Positions 25,627-34,518 of a DNA stretch of 64,000 nt are shown piece after piece (the stretch's first letter is position 1; every line of letters starts with the position of its first letter). The stretch lies in assembly GCA_963791325.1 (NCBI GenBank), contig CAWBRU010000003.1:1-64000 (forward strand). Direction: 5' to 3'. The notes beneath the pieces are model-generated. The model was not told the origin of the DNA. It did no database searches and saw only the letters and a program-made list of their open reading frames with translations. The DNA is from JBEVJK01 sp963791325 (GTDB lineage Bacteria; Pseudomonadota; Alphaproteobacteria; Rhizobiales; Rhizobiaceae). The position numbers and the translations under genes were made by a program.

Positions 25627-26723
25627 TCGGCGGCCTCGCGGCTGCCGGCATCGTCGTTCCCGGAATGGGCCGCGCGCAGCCGCCGAACGAGATCGAGCTC
25701 GGCCTGGAAGTCGACATAGTGCGGCAGCTTGAGGTGCTCGACGAAGCCGGTCGCCTCGACATTGTCGGCATGGCTGATGACGAACTCCTCGTCCTGGGCG
25801 GGGGCGAGCCGGTCCTCGCCGAACTCGTCGGCCCGCAGCGCGCGGTCGCACAGCGAGACCGCCATCGCCTTGCGCTCGGACTGTCCGAACACAAGCCCAT
25901 AGCCGCGGGTGAACTGCGCCGGCACTTTGGCGGAGCCTCTGAATTGGTTGATCATCTGGCACTCCGTCACCCGGATGCGCCCGAGGCCGACCGGAAACGG
26001 CAATTCCGGGACATCGACCTCGAGCTCGACCTCGCCGATCCTGATTTCGCCGACGAACGGATGGCTGCGGCCATAGCCGCGCTGGGTCGAATAGGCGAGG
26101 GCCAGCAGGAACCCCTCGTCACCGCGGGCGAGCGCTTGCAGGCGCGTGTCCCGCGCCAGCGGGAACTCGACCGGCTCGCGGGTGATGTCGCCGACGGCCT
26201 GGTCGGGGCCGAGCGTGCCGTCGGCCTCGACCAGGCCTTCCTCCGAGAGCAGCGAGGAGACGCGCGGCATCGCCTCGGTCTCCGCGTTGCGCCTGGCCGG
26301 CTCCGGAACCTCTCCTCCCCCGGCCAGCGTTTCGTCGAGCAGGCGGTGGGTGTAGTCGAAGGTCGGGCCGAGCAGCTGCCCGCCCGGCAGGTCTTTGTAG
26401 GTGGCCGAAATCCGCCGCTCGACCGCCATGGCAGCAGTGTCGGCCGGCCGCGAATAGCCGAAGCGCGGCAGGGTGGTTCGGTAAGCGCGAACGAGAAAGA
26501 TCGCCTCGATCAGATCGCCGCGGGCCTGCACGATCGCCAGCGCTGCCAGCTCCTTGTCGTAGAGCGAGCCTTCGGCCATCACCCTGTCGACGCCGAGCCC
26601 AAGCTGCCCCACAATCTGGTCGAGCCGCAATGCCGGCACTTGGCGATCGCCGCGGCGCCGATCCGCCAGCAGCCGGTGCGCATTGGCGATCGCCGCTTCG
26701 CCGCCTTTGACCGCGACATACAT
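25623..26723 (-). CDS. phnI: C-P lyase core complex subunit PhnI
   Basis: PhnI is the nucleosidase-like subunit that attaches phosphonate to the ribose of ATP together with PhnG, H and L. The 366-residue length and the opening MYVAVKGGEAAIANAHRLLA are typical. The internal LPRFGYSRPADTAAMAVERR and the late LPHYVDFQAELDLVRRLRA also match. The spacing to phnH is 1 base and the stop overlaps phnJ. Confidence 0.94.
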   Translation of the reverse strand: MYVAVKGGEAAIANAHRLLADRRRGDRQVPALRLDQIVGQLGLGVDRVMAEGSLYDKELAALAIVQARGDLIEAIFLVRAYRTTLPRFGYSRPADTAAMAVERRISATYKDLPGGQLLGPTFDYTHRLLDETLAGGGEVPEPARRNAETEAMPRVSSLLSEEGLVEADGTLGPDQAVGDITREPVEFPLARDTRLQALARGDEGFLLALAYSTQRGYGRSHPFVGEIRIGEVELEVDVPELPFPVGLGRIRVTECQMINQFRGSAKVPAQFTRGYGLVFGQSERKAMAVSLCDRALRADEFGEDRLAPAQDEEFVISHADNVEATGFVEHLKLPHYVDFQAELDLVRRLRAAHSGNDDAGSREAAE

Positions 26724-26724
26724 C

Positions 26725-27333
26725 TCAGCCCTCCTCGACCATGATGCGGGTGGTGCGCGGCAGGCAGGCGAGCGCGCCGGGCCCGGCCAGGATCAGATCG
26801 ACCCCGCGCGGGAACCGTCCGCGGTTTTGCAGCCATTGCGCCTCGAAATCGCGGGGCAAAGGGCTCGCCTCGAGGCGCTGCCTACGACGGATGCCGGGGC
26901 CTTCGAGCACCAGCGGCCCGGAAGGCTCCAGCCGGGCCAATTGGAGGATGAGTGTTGTCGACCGGTCGGGGTATTCCTGGCTGCCCTGGGCGAAGTCTTC
27001 GAGGGCGATCAGCTCGCCCGGGCTCGAGACGAGAGCAAAGTGGGCATCGGCGGGCCTCGGTGTCACCGGAGCACCGGTGTGGAAGGCGAGCCAGGCGACC
27101 ACCCCGCGTGCCGCGCTGAGATTTGCATCCAGCCAAAGCGGCGTGTCGTGATCGCAGAGCGTGAGCGCTGCCGCCGCGGCCGTGGCGCCGAGCGGCGCCG
27201 GCGCTCCGACCGAGGTTTGCAGCGGCTGGCACGTGCCGGGGCAAGCCATCGCCTGCATCAGCATTCGGAACACGGTTTGGCTGTCGAACACCGGATCGGC
27301 AAAGCCGCCCTCCATCGCCTCCAGGACGGTCAT
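26725..27333 (-). CDS. phnH: C-P lyase core complex subunit PhnH
   Basis: PhnH is a structural subunit of the C-P lyase core complex. The 202-residue protein begins MTVLEAMEGGFADPVFDSQT and contains FRMLMQAMACPGTCQPL and QNRGRFPRGVDLILAGPG, all characteristic. The open frame extends far upstream inside phnG, but the ATG at 27333, which overlaps the phnG stop, gives the family length. Confidence 0.93.
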   Translation of the reverse strand: MTVLEAMEGGFADPVFDSQTVFRMLMQAMACPGTCQPLQTSVGAPAPLGATAAAAALTLCDHDTPLWLDANLSAARGVVAWLAFHTGAPVTPRPADAHFALVSSPGELIALEDFAQGSQEYPDRSTTLILQLARLEPSGPLVLEGPGIRRRQRLEASPLPRDFEAQWLQNRGRFPRGVDLILAGPGALACLPRTTRIMVEEG

Positions 27334-27788
27334 GCGTCTTCTCCGCGCACCATGGTGAAAAAATCGACTTTGGTCGCGGCGATCTCCTCGCGCCGCCGCG
27401 CGTCGGCCTCGGTCTGCGCGGCGCGCAGCGGCGCAAGCACCCTCATCTCGATCTCGTCGCGCCACCCCGGGTTCTGCCAGAGCGCATCGAGCACTGCCGA
27501 AAGCTTGGCCTTGGCGTGATCGCGGCCGAGCGCATAAGCGTGACCCACCGTGCCGTCGGCAAGCCTGACGCTGGCGCGCGTCACGGTCGCTTCGCCGACA
27601 TTGAACGGCGCCCCGCCGCCGCCAATCCGCCCGCGCACCGTAACCAGGCCTGTCTCCGGACCGCGCAGCGCAGTCGCTGCGGGGAGATCGAGGCCGCCGC
27701 AAAGCGCCGCTAGCTCATCGGCCGGGGCGCCGGCGAGTGTGGCCATCGCTGTCTGGCGGGCAGCTTCCGTGCTGCGGGGGCGGCTCAT
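27330..27788 (-). CDS. phnG: C-P lyase core complex subunit PhnG
   Basis: PhnG is the small core subunit that pairs with PhnI. The 152-residue protein shows GLVTVRGRIGGGGAPFNVGE, TVTRASVRLADGTVGHAYAL and the C-terminal ATKVDFFTMVRGED seen across the family. It is the first gene of the minus-strand operon; its ATG lies 6 bases from the operator next to phnF. Confidence 0.93.
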   Translation of the reverse strand: MSRPRSTEAARQTAMATLAGAPADELAALCGGLDLPAATALRGPETGLVTVRGRIGGGGAPFNVGEATVTRASVRLADGTVGHAYALGRDHAKAKLSAVLDALWQNPGWRDEIEMRVLAPLRAAQTEADARRREEIAATKVDFFTMVRGEDA

Positions 27789-27794
27789 GAAAAT

Positions 27795-27814
27795 TTGTCT
27801 ATTGCTCTATACAA
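27795..27814. promoter_or_regulatory. candidate PhnF operator
   Basis: TTGTCTA and TATACAA form an inverted repeat (6 of 7 positions match) around six bases. It sits directly before phnG and between the divergent phnG and phnF genes. HutC/PhnF-type GntR repressors bind dyads of this size and A+T content, so autoregulation of both genes from this site is likely. Confidence 0.5.
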
Positions 27815-27849
27815 CTCGACCTATTATAGCGGCAGTCGAACGCGAGTCC

Positions 27850-27867
27850 ATGACGCGCCCGTGACAA
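27850..27867 (-). promoter_or_regulatory. possible Pho box upstream of phnG
   Basis: The plus strand reads ATGACGC-GCCC-GTGACAA; two TGAC cores are 11 bases apart, the spacing of a Pho box, pointing toward phnG about 62-79 bases upstream of its ATG. Phosphate-starvation control of phn operons by PhoB is well known. The match is partial and it overlaps the probable start of phnF. Confidence 0.3.
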
Positions 27868-28625
27868 GCAACGAAAATTTCGTCGAGCTCGATACGCCCG
27901 TCCTGCGCCGCAGCGGCGTCGCCTTGTGGCGACAGATCGCCGACCGGATCAGGCTGGCGATCGCCTCGGAAAGTCTCGGCCGCGACGGCCGGCTGCCCCC
28001 CGAACAGGCGTTGGCGGCGCGCTTCAAGGTGAACCGGCACACGGTACGCAGCGCCATCGCTGCGCTGGTGCGGGAGGGAGTTCTGCGCGCCGAGCAGGGC
28101 CGCGGCACCTTCATCGCCAAGCGCCGCCGGCTGTCCTACCCGATCACCGCCCGGACCCGTTTCTCGACCGGACTGAGCGGCCAGGCCACGGATCGGCGCA
28201 GCTTTCTGCTCGACCATGTGGTCGAGCCGGCCGGGCCGCGCCTTGCATCAGCGTTGGAGCTGGCGCCCGATGCGCCGGTGATCCGGCTGGAGATGCTGAG
28301 CGAAGCGGATGGCCGGCCGGTGTCGCGCGCCACGGCGTGGTTCGACGCGGATCGGTTTGCCGGCTTTGCCGAAGCCTATGCCGAAACACGCTCGGTCACC
28401 GCCAGCTTCGCCCGCTTCGGCGTTGCGGATTATCTGCGGCAGTCGACGGTGGTCTCGGCACGCCACGCCGATGCCGGCGATCTCGCCGACCTGAAACTGT
28501 CGCCTGGAGCGATCGTGCTGGTCGCGGTGGCAGTCAACATCGACCCGGCCGGAAAACCGATCCAGTTCGCCGAAACCCGCTTTGCCGCAGACCTGGTCGA
28601 GCTCAGCGTGGTAACCGCCCTCTAG
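27861..28625 (+). CDS. phnF: GntR-family phosphonate operon repressor PhnF
   Basis: The 254-residue regulator has an N-terminal winged HTH (LWRQIADRIRLAIASESLGR, PEQALAARFKVNRHTVRSAI, GTFIAKRR) and a C-terminal UTRA/HutC effector domain (ITARTRFSTGLSGQ, VIRLEMLSEADGRPVSRATA). It should repress the divergent phnG operon. I chose the GTG at 27861 because an earlier in-frame TTG at 27795 would start inside the operator; the true start is not certain. The gene converges with iolB, overlapping by 4 bases. Confidence 0.87.
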   Translation: MTSNENFVELDTPVLRRSGVALWRQIADRIRLAIASESLGRDGRLPPEQALAARFKVNRHTVRSAIAALVREGVLRAEQGRGTFIAKRRRLSYPITARTRFSTGLSGQATDRRSFLLDHVVEPAGPRLASALELAPDAPVIRLEMLSEADGRPVSRATAWFDADRFAGFAEAYAETRSVTASFARFGVADYLRQSTVVSARHADAGDLADLKLSPGAIVLVAVAVNIDPAGKPIQFAETRFAADLVELSVVTAL

Positions 28626-29419
28626 GCCTGCATCAGCCAGGCATGCTCCGGGGCGTTGTAGAACTTCCAGGTGCGCTTCGGCCCGGCCATCACGTTGAGA
28701 TAATAAAGGTCGTAACCGTGGCAGGCGGCGCAAGGGTGATAGCCCCTGGGCACCAGCACGACATCGCCGTCCTCGACCGCCATCGCTTCGTCGAGCGAGC
28801 GGTCGTCCGTATAGACTCGCTGGAAGGCAAAGCCCTGCGGCGGGTTGAGACGGTGGTAGTAGGTTTCCTCGAGATAGGATTCCGCCGGCAACGCATCGCG
28901 GTCGTGCTTGTGCGGCGGGTAGCTCGACGTGTGCGCCGCGGGGGTAATCACCTCGACGACCAGCAGCGAATCGGCCGGTTCGCCTTCCGGCAGGATATTG
29001 GTGACGTAGCGGGTGTTGCTGCCTTTGCCGCGCACCTCCTGTTTCAGCGTATCCGGTGCGATCACTCGCGCAGGGAGGCCGCCGGAGAGGCCCGGCGCGG
29101 AGCAGACGGCAAGTTCGACGGGCGTTTCGGCCTGCACCGACCAGCGCTCGCCCTGGGGCACGTAGACCGACCATGGCTTGCCGTCGAACGGCGACATGCG
29201 TCCGCCGAGCGAGCCGAACGACTGCCCGGCCGCCGACAACGCCGCCTTGCCGGTGACCAGCACCAGGCAGACCTCGCGCTCGCCGGTGTCGGCCTGCGCC
29301 GTTTCGCCAGGAGCCAGCCGGTAGAGGTCGAAGCCGACATAGGTCCAGCCGGCGGAGTGCGGCGTGATGTGGGCGACGCGGCCGCTGCCGGGGGCCGATT
29401 TGACGAGCAGGCGCGACAT
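28622..29419 (-). CDS. iolB: 5-deoxy-glucuronate isomerase
   Basis: IolB converts 5-deoxy-D-glucuronate to 2-deoxy-5-keto-gluconate in myo-inositol breakdown. The 265-residue cupin has the metal-binding SYPPHKHDRD and the late DGDVVLVPRGYHPCAACHGYDLYYLN, both typical. It is the last gene of the iolC-D-E operon on the minus strand. Confidence 0.93.
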   Translation of the reverse strand: MSRLLVKSAPGSGRVAHITPHSAGWTYVGFDLYRLAPGETAQADTGEREVCLVLVTGKAALSAAGQSFGSLGGRMSPFDGKPWSVYVPQGERWSVQAETPVELAVCSAPGLSGGLPARVIAPDTLKQEVRGKGSNTRYVTNILPEGEPADSLLVVEVITPAAHTSSYPPHKHDRDALPAESYLEETYYHRLNPPQGFAFQRVYTDDRSLDEAMAVEDGDVVLVPRGYHPCAACHGYDLYYLNVMAGPKRTWKFYNAPEHAWLMQA

Positions 29420-29431
29420 GGGCTTCCTCTT

Positions 29432-29623
29432 TCAGTCCTTCAGCGTGGACGGCTTGTAGTCGATCAGATAGAGCCAGGCGCCGTAGGCGGTCATGCCGGC
29501 GGAAAGAACGATCCAGAACATCTCGCCCGACAGCAATTCCAGCCCGGCCCAAACCGCGCACACCACCACCAGCAGAACACGCCGCCACAGCGGATCGAGC
29601 ATCGGGTGGCTCTGCGTGGCCAT
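29432..29623 (-). CDS. small two-helix membrane protein in the inositol operon
   Basis: A 63-residue protein with two hydrophobic helices (VLLVVVCAVWAGLELLSG and MFWIVLSAGMTAYGAWLYLI) joined by a short turn and a positive C-terminal tail. Its ATG overlaps the iolE stop and it ends 12 bases before iolB, so it is a genuine operon member. I know no function; it may support an inositol transporter or simply be conserved by linkage. Confidence 0.7.
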   Translation of the reverse strand: MATQSHPMLDPLWRRVLLVVVCAVWAGLELLSGEMFWIVLSAGMTAYGAWLYLIDYKPSTLKD

Positions 29624-30507
29624 CAGCCGAGACCTGCCTGGGCCAGGAAAGCCGACAGGTTGCTATAGCCCAGAGCGGCATATCTGGCCGGCTCAGCCTT
29701 CTTGGGGTCCTGTTCGGCCTCGACGATCACCCAGCCGGAATAGCCGGAGAGCTCGCGCAGCACGCGGACGAAATCGATGAGGCCATCGCCCGGCACCGTG
29801 TAGACGCCGGCCAGCACCGATTCGAGAAACGACCAGTCCTCGGCATTGGCCTGTCGCATCACCCTTTCGCGCACGTCCTTGCAATGGACATGGCCGATGC
29901 GGGCCCGGTAGTGGCGGGCGAGCCGCGCCGGGTCGGCGCCGCCCCAGGTGGCGTGGCCGGTGTCGAGCAGGAGACCGACGGCATCGCCGGTAACATGCAT
30001 GAACCGGTCGATGTCGGCTTCCGACTGCACGGCCGTGCCCATGTGATGGTGATAGACCAAGGCAAGTCCGTAGGTCGCGCGGATCGCCTCGGCGAAGGCG
30101 GTATAGCGCTCGCCGAAGCGCTGCCAGGCGTCATGGGGCAGCACCGGGCGTGTCGACAGCGGCAGCTCGCGCTTGCTGTGAATGGCGTTGGACGTCTCGG
30201 CGGCGATGAACACCCGAGATCCCATCTCCTTCAGCAACGTGGCATGGTCAGCCGCAGCGGCGAGCTCGGCCGCGGCGTCGCGCTGGAGGAGCTCGGTTGA
30301 ATACCAGCCTCCGACCAGCGCGTGGCCGCGCGCCTCGAGGAGCGGCCGCAACTCGCCGGAGCGGCGTGGGAACTTGTTGCCGAGTTCCATCCCGACGAAC
30401 CCCGCTGCTTTGGCCTCGTCGAGGCAGCGCTCGAGCGGGATGTCGCCGCCGATCTCGACCATGTCGTCGTTCGACCAGCCGATCGGGTTGGCGCCGATGC
30501 GGATCAT
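29623..30507 (-). CDS. iolE: myo-inosose-2 dehydratase
   Basis: IolE dehydrates 2-keto-myo-inositol to the trihydroxycyclohexane-dione used by IolD. The 294-residue xylose-isomerase-like barrel opens MIRIGANPIGWSNDDMVEIG and shows metal-site phrases ALVYHHHMGTAVQSE and IGHVHCKDVRERVMRQA. The ATG at 30507 matches the family start; the frame extends upstream without a stop but into non-homologous sequence. Confidence 0.94.
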   Translation of the reverse strand: MIRIGANPIGWSNDDMVEIGGDIPLERCLDEAKAAGFVGMELGNKFPRRSGELRPLLEARGHALVGGWYSTELLQRDAAAELAAAADHATLLKEMGSRVFIAAETSNAIHSKRELPLSTRPVLPHDAWQRFGERYTAFAEAIRATYGLALVYHHHMGTAVQSEADIDRFMHVTGDAVGLLLDTGHATWGGADPARLARHYRARIGHVHCKDVRERVMRQANAEDWSFLESVLAGVYTVPGDGLIDFVRVLRELSGYSGWVIVEAEQDPKKAEPARYAALGYSNLSAFLAQAGLG

Positions 30508-30533
30508 ATGCGCGTTCTCCCTGTTGAGGCCGG

Positions 30534-32384
30534 CTAATCGCCGACCCGTTGCAGCTTGCGCGCCGCATCGTAGGCGCGGCGGGCGGCGGCGACCTCCGGA
30601 CGCGCGCTTACTTCCGGCACGGCGACATCCCACCAGTGGCCGCCGGCCGCGGTCGATGGCAGAGGATCGGTGTCGATGACGATCACCGTGGTCCGATCCG
30701 CCGTCTTGGCACGCTCCAGCGCGGTCTCGAGCTCGGCGATCGAGGCGACCTTCTGCGATTGCGCGCCAAGGCTGGCTGCATGGGCGGCGAAGTCGATCTC
30801 GGGCAGCACCGCATGGCGCGTATCGGCAAGCAGATTGTTGAAATTCGCTCCGCCGGTGCTGGCCTGCAGACGGTTGATGCAGCCGAAGCCGCGATTGTCG
30901 AGCAAGACGATGGTGAGCTTCAGCCCGAGCATCACCGAGGTGGCGATCTCGGAATTCAGCATCAGATAGGAACCGTCGCCGAGCATGACCACGACCTCCT
31001 GCTCCGGCCGCGCCATCTTGACCCCCAGCCCGCCGGCTATCTCATAGCCCATGCAGGAATAGCCATACTCGGCGTGATACGAACCTGGTGCTCCCGCCTG
31101 CCACAATTTGTGCAGTTCTCCCGGCAGGCCGCCGGCAGCATGGAGCAGGACCACGCCGGAGCCCATGGCGCGCTGCACGGCGCCGATCACCTGGGCATCC
31201 GACGGCAGCGCCGCGTTGCTCGGCGCCGTCACTTTGTCGGCCTCGATCCGCCACGCCGCCTTGCCCTGCTTGGCGTTTTCGGTCCAAGTCCGAGGCGCCT
31301 GCCACCCCCCGAGCTCTTGCGCCAGCTCCTTCAGCCCCTCGCGGGCATCGGCCACCAAGGTCTGCGCCCGATGCTTGCCGGCGTCGAAGGGTTGCACGTT
31401 GAGACCGATCACGCGCTTCCCGGCGGCCTGAAACAGCGCCCAGGAACCGGTGGTGAAATCCTGCAGCCGCGTGCCGACCGCCAGCACCACGTCGGCCTCC
31501 TCCGCCAGCCGGTTGGCTGCAGCCGTACCGGTTACCCCGACGGAGCCCATGTTGAGCGGATGGTCATCGGGCAGCGACGACTTGCCCGCCTGCGTCTCGC
31601 ACACCGGGATCCCCGTGGCCTCGACAAACCGGGCGAGCGCGCCCGAAGCCTCCGCGTAAAGCACCCCGCCGCCCGCGACCAGCAGCGGCCTCTCGGCCCC
31701 GCGCAGCGCCTGGATCGCGCTTTTCAGCTCGGCCAAGTCGGGACGTGGTCGCCGCTGCTGCCACAGTCGCTCCGCAAACAGGCTTTCCGGATAGTCGTAG
31801 GCTTCGGCCTGGACATCCTGGCAGAGCGCCAGAGTGACCGGACCGCAATCGGCCGGATCGGTCAGCACCTGCATGGCACGCGCCAGGGCCGGGACCAATT
31901 GCTCCGGCCGCGCGATCCGATCGAAATAGCGGGAGACGGGGCGCAGACAATCATTTGCCGAGGTCGTTCCGTCCCCGAAATTTTCGATCTGCTGGAGCAC
32001 GGGATCGGGAATGCGGCTGGCGAATACGTCGCCGGGCAGGAGCAGCAGAGGCAGCCGGTTGACGTGGGCGAGGGCGGCGGCGGTGATCAAATTGGTCGCG
32101 CCCGGACCGATCGAGGTGGTCGCGGCCATCGCCCGGCGCCGATTGTTGGCCTTGGCGAAGGCGATCGCGGCATGCGCCATCGCCTGCTCGTTGTGGGCGC
32201 GATAGGTCGGCAGCGTTTCGCGAACCTGGTACAGCGCCTCGCCGACCGCAGCGACATTGCCGTGGCCGAATATCGCCCAGACGCCGCCGAAGAACGGCAG
32301 CTTCTCACCGCCGATATCAGTCATCTGCCGTGCCAGGAAGCGCGTCAGCGCCTGCGCCATGGTCAACCGGATGGTGGCCGTCAT
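30534..32384 (-). CDS. iolD: 3D-(3,5/4)-trihydroxycyclohexane-1,2-dione acylhydrolase
   Basis: IolD opens the ring of the inosose dehydration product. The 616-residue thiamine-diphosphate enzyme has the three-domain plan of that superfamily, with GAPGSYHAEYGYSCMGYEIAG, the GDGSYLMLNSE thiamine-binding motif and VIVIDTDPLPSTAAGGHWWD at the C-terminus, the latter peculiar to IolD. It lies 21 bases after iolC. Confidence 0.94.
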   Translation of the reverse strand: MTATIRLTMAQALTRFLARQMTDIGGEKLPFFGGVWAIFGHGNVAAVGEALYQVRETLPTYRAHNEQAMAHAAIAFAKANNRRRAMAATTSIGPGATNLITAAALAHVNRLPLLLLPGDVFASRIPDPVLQQIENFGDGTTSANDCLRPVSRYFDRIARPEQLVPALARAMQVLTDPADCGPVTLALCQDVQAEAYDYPESLFAERLWQQRRPRPDLAELKSAIQALRGAERPLLVAGGGVLYAEASGALARFVEATGIPVCETQAGKSSLPDDHPLNMGSVGVTGTAAANRLAEEADVVLAVGTRLQDFTTGSWALFQAAGKRVIGLNVQPFDAGKHRAQTLVADAREGLKELAQELGGWQAPRTWTENAKQGKAAWRIEADKVTAPSNAALPSDAQVIGAVQRAMGSGVVLLHAAGGLPGELHKLWQAGAPGSYHAEYGYSCMGYEIAGGLGVKMARPEQEVVVMLGDGSYLMLNSEIATSVMLGLKLTIVLLDNRGFGCINRLQASTGGANFNNLLADTRHAVLPEIDFAAHAASLGAQSQKVASIAELETALERAKTADRTTVIVIDTDPLPSTAAGGHWWDVAVPEVSARPEVAAARRAYDAARKLQRVGD

Positions 32385-32405
32385 GTGATCCTCCCGAGCC
32401 GTTCT

Positions 32406-34331
32406 TTATGCTGCCTTGCGGCCGCGGGCTGCAAGCCAGGCTTCAGTCAAGCCGGCAAACCGGGCGGCCATAAGGTCGATCGCCTGGTCATCGCCGATCG
32501 AACGGGAGAGCCAGCGCTCCGCCGGCTCGGCGAAGATCGTCCTGCCCACCGCGAAGCCCTTGACGATGCCGACGTCGGCGACGGCCCGGAAGGCCGTTTC
32601 CAGCTCCTCGGCAGGCGCTTCGAGGCCAAGCAGCACGACGCCGCGGCACCACGGGTCGTGTTCGGCAATGACCGCCTCGATCGCCTGCCAGGCCGCCGGC
32701 GCCCTCTGCGGCTCCAGCTTCCACCAGTCGGGCTTGATCCCCAGCGCATAGAGTTCTGCCAGCGCCCGTGCCACGGTATCGGGGCACAGGCTTCCGTGCT
32801 TGCCGGCGATGATCTCGATCAGCAGTTCGCGGCCGACCCGGCGGGACGCCTGGTAAAGCGCCAGCAAGGTCTGCTGCTGCTCGGCCTTCAGCTCCGGCGG
32901 GTCGTCGGGATGGTAGAGGCACAGGCATTTGATGCAGTGGTCGAGCGGCCACTCGATGAGCTGCGAGCCGATGTCCTGCGAAAATTCGAACCGCAGCGGG
33001 CGCGAGCCGGGCAGCTCGACCGGCCGGCCCAGCCAAGAGAAGCGATGTCGGGCGAAGGCGAACATCGCGTCGCGGCCGTGCCGCTCGTCGAGCAGCATGC
33101 CGTAGCCGCTGCGGCCATTCGCGACCTTGGCCGCCGCCGTGACCGCCAGCACCTTGAACGCAGCGATCCGCCGGGGATCGGCGCCGACCTTGGCGGCCGC
33201 TTCTTCCAACTGCGTTCGGTGGTCGATGGCCAAGGCCATCAGTGCCGGCACCTCGCTGCGGCGGGTGGTCGCCCAATGGATATGGTTGATGGTGGCGTCC
33301 TTGCGCAGCGCGTGGTGCGGGCTGCCATGCTGCAAGAAATAGCGCAGCTCCTCCCAGGTGGGATATTCCGGCGAGCAGAGCAGGCGCGAGACGGCGAAGG
33401 CGCCGCAGGCATTGGCCCAGGTGGCCGCCGTCTCCAGGCTCTCGCCGCCGAGCCAGCCGCGCAGAAACCCCGACATGAAGGCGTCGCCGGCGCCGAGCAC
33501 GTTGTAGACTTCGATTGCGAATCCCTGGCCGACGATGCCCGCCTCGAGATCGGGCGGGATATCGCCGGCATAGACGATGCAGCCCTTGGCGCCCCGCTTC
33601 AGCACGATCACCGCGGGCGTCAAAGCCCGGATGGCGGCAAGCGCGCCCGCCACATCCCCGGCACCGGAAGCGATCATGATCTCCTCTTCCGTGCCCACCA
33701 CCAGATCGCAGGAGGGCAGGACGGAGCGCAACTGATCGGAGACCCGGTCCGACCTCACATATCGCTCAAAGCCGGCGGCGTGGCCGGCGAGGCCCCAAAG
33801 GTTGGGACGATAGTCGATGTCGAACACCACCTTGGCCCCCGCTGCCTTGGCGAGCGCGATCGCCTTCAGCTGCGCCTGAGCGGTGTTGGGCCGCGAGAAA
33901 TGCGTGCCGGTGACCACCACGGCGCGGCTGCGACCGATCAGCGCCGGATCGATATCGGCCTCGTCCAGCGCCATGTCGGCGCAGTCGGCGCGATAGAAGA
34001 TCATCGGCGAGACACCCTCGTCCTCGACCGCCAGCAGGACCAAGGCGGTAAGCCGTTCCGGATCCGTTATGATCCCCGAAGTGTCGACGCCTTCGCGAGC
34101 CAGCTGTTGGCGGAGAAAGCCGCCCATCTGTTCCTGGCCGACCCGGGTGATCAGTGCCGACCGCAACCCGAGCCGAGCCGTGCCGACGGCGATGTTGGCG
34201 GGACAGCCGCCCACTGACTTGGCGAAGCTGGCGATGTCTTCAAGCCGCGATCCGATCTGCTGGCCGTAGAGATCGACCGACGCCCGCCCGATGGTGACCA
34301 CGTCGAGCGTCTCGGCTTGCGCGCCAGGCAT
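32406..34331 (-). CDS. iolC: 5-dehydro-2-deoxygluconokinase fused to a DUF2090 aldolase-like domain
   Basis: The N-terminal 325 residues are a PfkB sugar kinase (VVTIGRASVDLYGQQIGSRL, GGCPANIAVGTARLGL, then VLGAGDAFMSGFLRGWL with the catalytic Asp), which phosphorylates 2-deoxy-5-keto-gluconate. The C-terminal 300 residues are a DUF2090 domain (LLDERHGRDAMF, EFSQDIGSQLIEWPLDHCIK), related to the class I aldolases that split the product (IolJ role). Such fusions are usual in alphaproteobacteria, so both steps may be on one chain. It heads the operon, divergent from the SDR gene. Confidence 0.93.
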   Translation of the reverse strand: MPGAQAETLDVVTIGRASVDLYGQQIGSRLEDIASFAKSVGGCPANIAVGTARLGLRSALITRVGQEQMGGFLRQQLAREGVDTSGIITDPERLTALVLLAVEDEGVSPMIFYRADCADMALDEADIDPALIGRSRAVVVTGTHFSRPNTAQAQLKAIALAKAAGAKVVFDIDYRPNLWGLAGHAAGFERYVRSDRVSDQLRSVLPSCDLVVGTEEEIMIASGAGDVAGALAAIRALTPAVIVLKRGAKGCIVYAGDIPPDLEAGIVGQGFAIEVYNVLGAGDAFMSGFLRGWLGGESLETAATWANACGAFAVSRLLCSPEYPTWEELRYFLQHGSPHHALRKDATINHIHWATTRRSEVPALMALAIDHRTQLEEAAAKVGADPRRIAAFKVLAVTAAAKVANGRSGYGMLLDERHGRDAMFAFARHRFSWLGRPVELPGSRPLRFEFSQDIGSQLIEWPLDHCIKCLCLYHPDDPPELKAEQQQTLLALYQASRRVGRELLIEIIAGKHGSLCPDTVARALAELYALGIKPDWWKLEPQRAPAAWQAIEAVIAEHDPWCRGVVLLGLEAPAEELETAFRAVADVGIVKGFAVGRTIFAEPAERWLSRSIGDDQAIDLMAARFAGLTEAWLAARGRKAA

Positions 34332-34440
34332 GGCTGATCCTTTCGAGAACCGCCGATCGCCGAACTTTCCTCTAGACCAGGAGCGGCAACCGAACTATGA
34401 CTTGAAATATGAAACAGAAATTCCGTTTGGTAGTCAATTC

Positions 34441-34454
34441 GGAATGTTTGTTCC
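34441..34454. promoter_or_regulatory. IolR-type operator (GGAA-N6-TTCC) between iolC and the SDR gene
   Basis: GGAATGTTTGTTCC is an exact match to the GGAA-N6-TTCC motif reported for the RpiR-type inositol repressor IolR in rhizobia. A near copy with one mismatch (GAAACAGAAATTCC) lies about 45 bases to the left. It is in the divergent promoter region of iolC (start 34331) and the dehydrogenase (start 34519). Confidence 0.65.
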
Positions 34455-34518
34455 GTTTTGCCGAAGCTCACTTCGGCAGGGAAAGCTGACGGCGACGACC
34501 GGCCCGGGAGAGATCAGC

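Noticed and set aside
30549..34217. A plus-strand open frame of more than 1200 codons
   Set aside because: It lies wholly antisense to iolE, iolD and iolC, which have clear family motifs; long antisense frames are expected in GC-rich DNA.
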